Positions 62,839 to 64,000 of a DNA stretch of 64,000 nt are shown in pieces. Each line of letters begins with the position of its first letter. The stretch's first letter is position 1. Made by a program: the position numbers and the translations under genes. The notes below the pieces were generated by a model. It worked only from the letters and a program-made list of their open reading frames with translations, ran no database searches and was not told the DNA's origin. Origin of the DNA: Pseudonocardia sp. MH-G8 (GTDB lineage Bacteria > Actinomycetota > Actinomycetes > Mycobacteriales > Pseudonocardiaceae); contig NZ_NKYF01000033.1 in the NCBI RefSeq assembly GCF_002262885.1, positions 34,396-98,395 on the forward strand. The letters run 5' to 3'.

Positions 62839-63720
62839 ATGTCACGCAAGCACCCCATCATCTCGGTCACCGGCTCGTCCGGGGCAGGAACCACCTCGGT
62901 GATGCGCACGTTCGAGCAGATCTTCCGGCGCGAGGGCGTGAACGCCGCCTACGTCGAGGGCGACAGCTTCCACCGCTACGACCGGGCCGAGATGAAGGCC
63001 GCGATGGCCGAGGCACACGCCCGGGCCGACCACACGTTCAGCCACTTCGGCCCCGAGGCGAACCTCTTCGACCAGCTCGAGGAGCTCTTCCGCACCTACG
63101 GCGAGACGGGGACCGGCAAGATCCGCAAGTACCTGCACGACGAGGTGGAGGCCGCGCCCTACGACCAGGAGCCCGGCACGTTCACCCCGTGGGAGAGCCT
63201 GCCGCCCGACACCGACCTGCTGTTCTACGAGGGCCTGCACGGGGCGCTCGTCACCGACACCGTCGACGTGGCAGGGCACGGGGACCTGCGGATCGGCGTC
63301 GTGCCGGTGCTCAACCTCGAGTGGATCCAGAAGCTGCACCGGGACAAGGTGACGCGCGGCTACACGGCCGAGGCGGTGACCGAGACGATCCTGCGCCGGA
63401 TGCCGGACTACGTGAACTACATGTGCCCGCAGTTCTCCCACACCGACGTGAACTTCCAGCGGGTGCCCATCGTCGACACGTCGAACCCCTTCATCGCCCG
63501 GACCATCCCCGCGGCCGACGAGTCGATGCTGATCATCCGGTTCCGCGACCCGCACGGGATCGACTTCCCCTACCTGCTGGCGATGCTGCACGACTCGTTC
63601 ATGTCGCGCCCGAACACGATCGTGTGCCCCGGCGGGAAGATGGACCTCGCCATGCAGCTGATATTCACGCCGATGATCATGCGACTGATGGAGCGCAGCC
63701 GGGCCGAGCTCGCGGGCTGA
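62839..63720 (+). CDS. prk: phosphoribulokinase, bacterial class I
   Basis: ATG 62839, with GAAGGAGG ahead, gives 293 residues, the size of the octameric bacterial enzyme. The P-loop is ISVTGSSGAGTTSVMRTFE at residues 7-25, VEGDSFHRYDR near residue 39 binds the substrate, and FYEGLHGAL near residue 130 holds the Walker B region. It makes ribulose-1,5-bisphosphate with ATP, so with the Rubisco genes it shows a working CO2-fixation intent. A 141-base gap separates it from the next gene. Confidence 0.96.
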   Translation: MSRKHPIISVTGSSGAGTTSVMRTFEQIFRREGVNAAYVEGDSFHRYDRAEMKAAMAEAHARADHTFSHFGPEANLFDQLEELFRTYGETGTGKIRKYLHDEVEAAPYDQEPGTFTPWESLPPDTDLLFYEGLHGALVTDTVDVAGHGDLRIGVVPVLNLEWIQKLHRDKVTRGYTAEAVTETILRRMPDYVNYMCPQFSHTDVNFQRVPIVDTSNPFIARTIPAADESMLIIRFRDPHGIDFPYLLAMLHDSFMSRPNTIVCPGGKMDLAMQLIFTPMIMRLMERSRAELAG

Positions 63721-63748
63721 TCCGTCTCGTCCCGCAGTCATGAGCAAC

Positions 63749-63781
63749 GGTTATCAACCCATAGCCAGGATTGCTTTGACC
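63749..63781 (+). promoter_or_regulatory. putative regulatory site and -35 box before the 2Fe-2S gene
   Basis: GGTTAT (63749-63754) and ATAGCC (63761-63766) form an 18-base dyad with one mismatch, of the size bound by LysR proteins. TTGACC at 63776-63781 is a possible -35 hexamer. The lower-GC gap suggests a new promoter after prk. The reading is tentative. Confidence 0.35.
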
Positions 63782-63861
63782 TCGGGCGTGATGCGAACGA
63801 GAGTCGGCACGACCCGTCGCCGGGCACCTCGTTCGGCTCGCCGCACCGATCGGGAGACCTC

Positions 63862-64000
63862 ATGACCACAGTCCAGGAGCCGCCCACCACGCTCCGGACC
63901 GTCACCGCCTCGATCGACGGTCGGGACGTGACCGTTCCCGAGGGCACCACGATCTACGACGCCGCCAAGCAGGTGGGCGTGGAGATCCCGGTGTTGTGCC
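63862..64000 (+). CDS. 2Fe-2S ferredoxin-domain protein, partial (formate dehydrogenase alpha / NuoG-like start)
   Basis: The first 46 residues are seen before the window ends. After a short polar leader they read VTASIDGRDVTVPEGTTIYD and continue to EIPVLC, whose cysteine would be the first ligand of a plant-type 2Fe-2S cluster. This start is typical of the alpha subunit of soluble NAD-dependent formate dehydrogenases, of NuoG, and of HoxU-like subunits. Next to a CBB operon, an enzyme feeding electrons from formate or hydrogen would make sense. The rest lies outside. Confidence 0.65.
   Translation, partial: MTTVQEPPTTLRTVTASIDGRDVTVPEGTTIYDAAKQVGVEIPVLC

Overview
The window is very GC-rich DNA with dense gene packing, many GTG starts and frequent 4-base stop/start overlaps. 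It carries a DUF222-HNH gene with an actinobacterial-type SOS box and a CO2-fixation cluster with a red-type Rubisco. This suggests an actinobacterium, most likely of the Pseudonocardia type; that assignment is inferred from gene content and was not tested.

Left part (1-26 kb): a hydantoinase-like gene with a DUF917 gene, divergent from a PucR-type regulator. Next comes a DUF222-HNH endonuclease gene behind a consensus LexA box, bracketed by 43-base direct repeats and outer palindromes. A ten-gene leftward operon (17154 to 6186) encodes a Dpp-type importer with a permease-ATPase fusion, a C45-family acyltransferase, a CaiB-type CoA-transferase, an IclR regulator, a sarcosine-oxidase-like flavoprotein, an amidohydrolase and a cupin. 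It looks like uptake and breakdown of an N-acylated or peptide-like compound. An MFS transporter with a second sarcosine-oxidase-like enzyme, a CdaR/PucR regulator, a LysR regulator, a type I sulfatase and an acyl-CoA dehydrogenase follow.

Middle (26-28 kb): a 1.9-kb stretch with no convincing gene, built of dispersed repeats, two arrays of a ~71-base unit and long hairpins. Parts of it match the non-coding DNA left of the HNH gene.

28-39 kb: a GntR regulator faces a five-gene operon (class V PLP enzyme, sugar ABC binding protein and two permeases, GH36-like glycosidase). It meets a convergent MoxR/DUF58/DUF4129 operon.

39-51 kb: a leftward eight-gene operon (ribose-type binding protein, RbcC-RbsA-like permease-ATPase fusion, Gfo/Idh dehydrogenase, class V PLP enzyme, second permease, threonine-synthase-like PLP enzyme, second Gfo/Idh dehydrogenase, metallo-beta-lactamase-fold protein). 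It is divergent from an M20 deacylase and IclR pair. This looks like a complete sensing, import and degradation unit for an unknown, possibly amino-sugar-like, compound.

51-64 kb: a Calvin-Benson-Bassham cluster. Leftward: ribulose-phosphate epimerase, transketolase, CbbY-type phosphatase and a remnant of glyceraldehyde-3-phosphate dehydrogenase that keeps only its two ends. A two-component pair and a class I aldolase lie in the centre. Rightward: Rubisco large and small subunits, CbbX, a LysR (CbbR-like) regulator, fructose-bisphosphatase, phosphoribulokinase, and the start of a 2Fe-2S protein that may belong to a formate dehydrogenase or similar electron-input enzyme. No tRNA, rRNA or CRISPR array was recognised.
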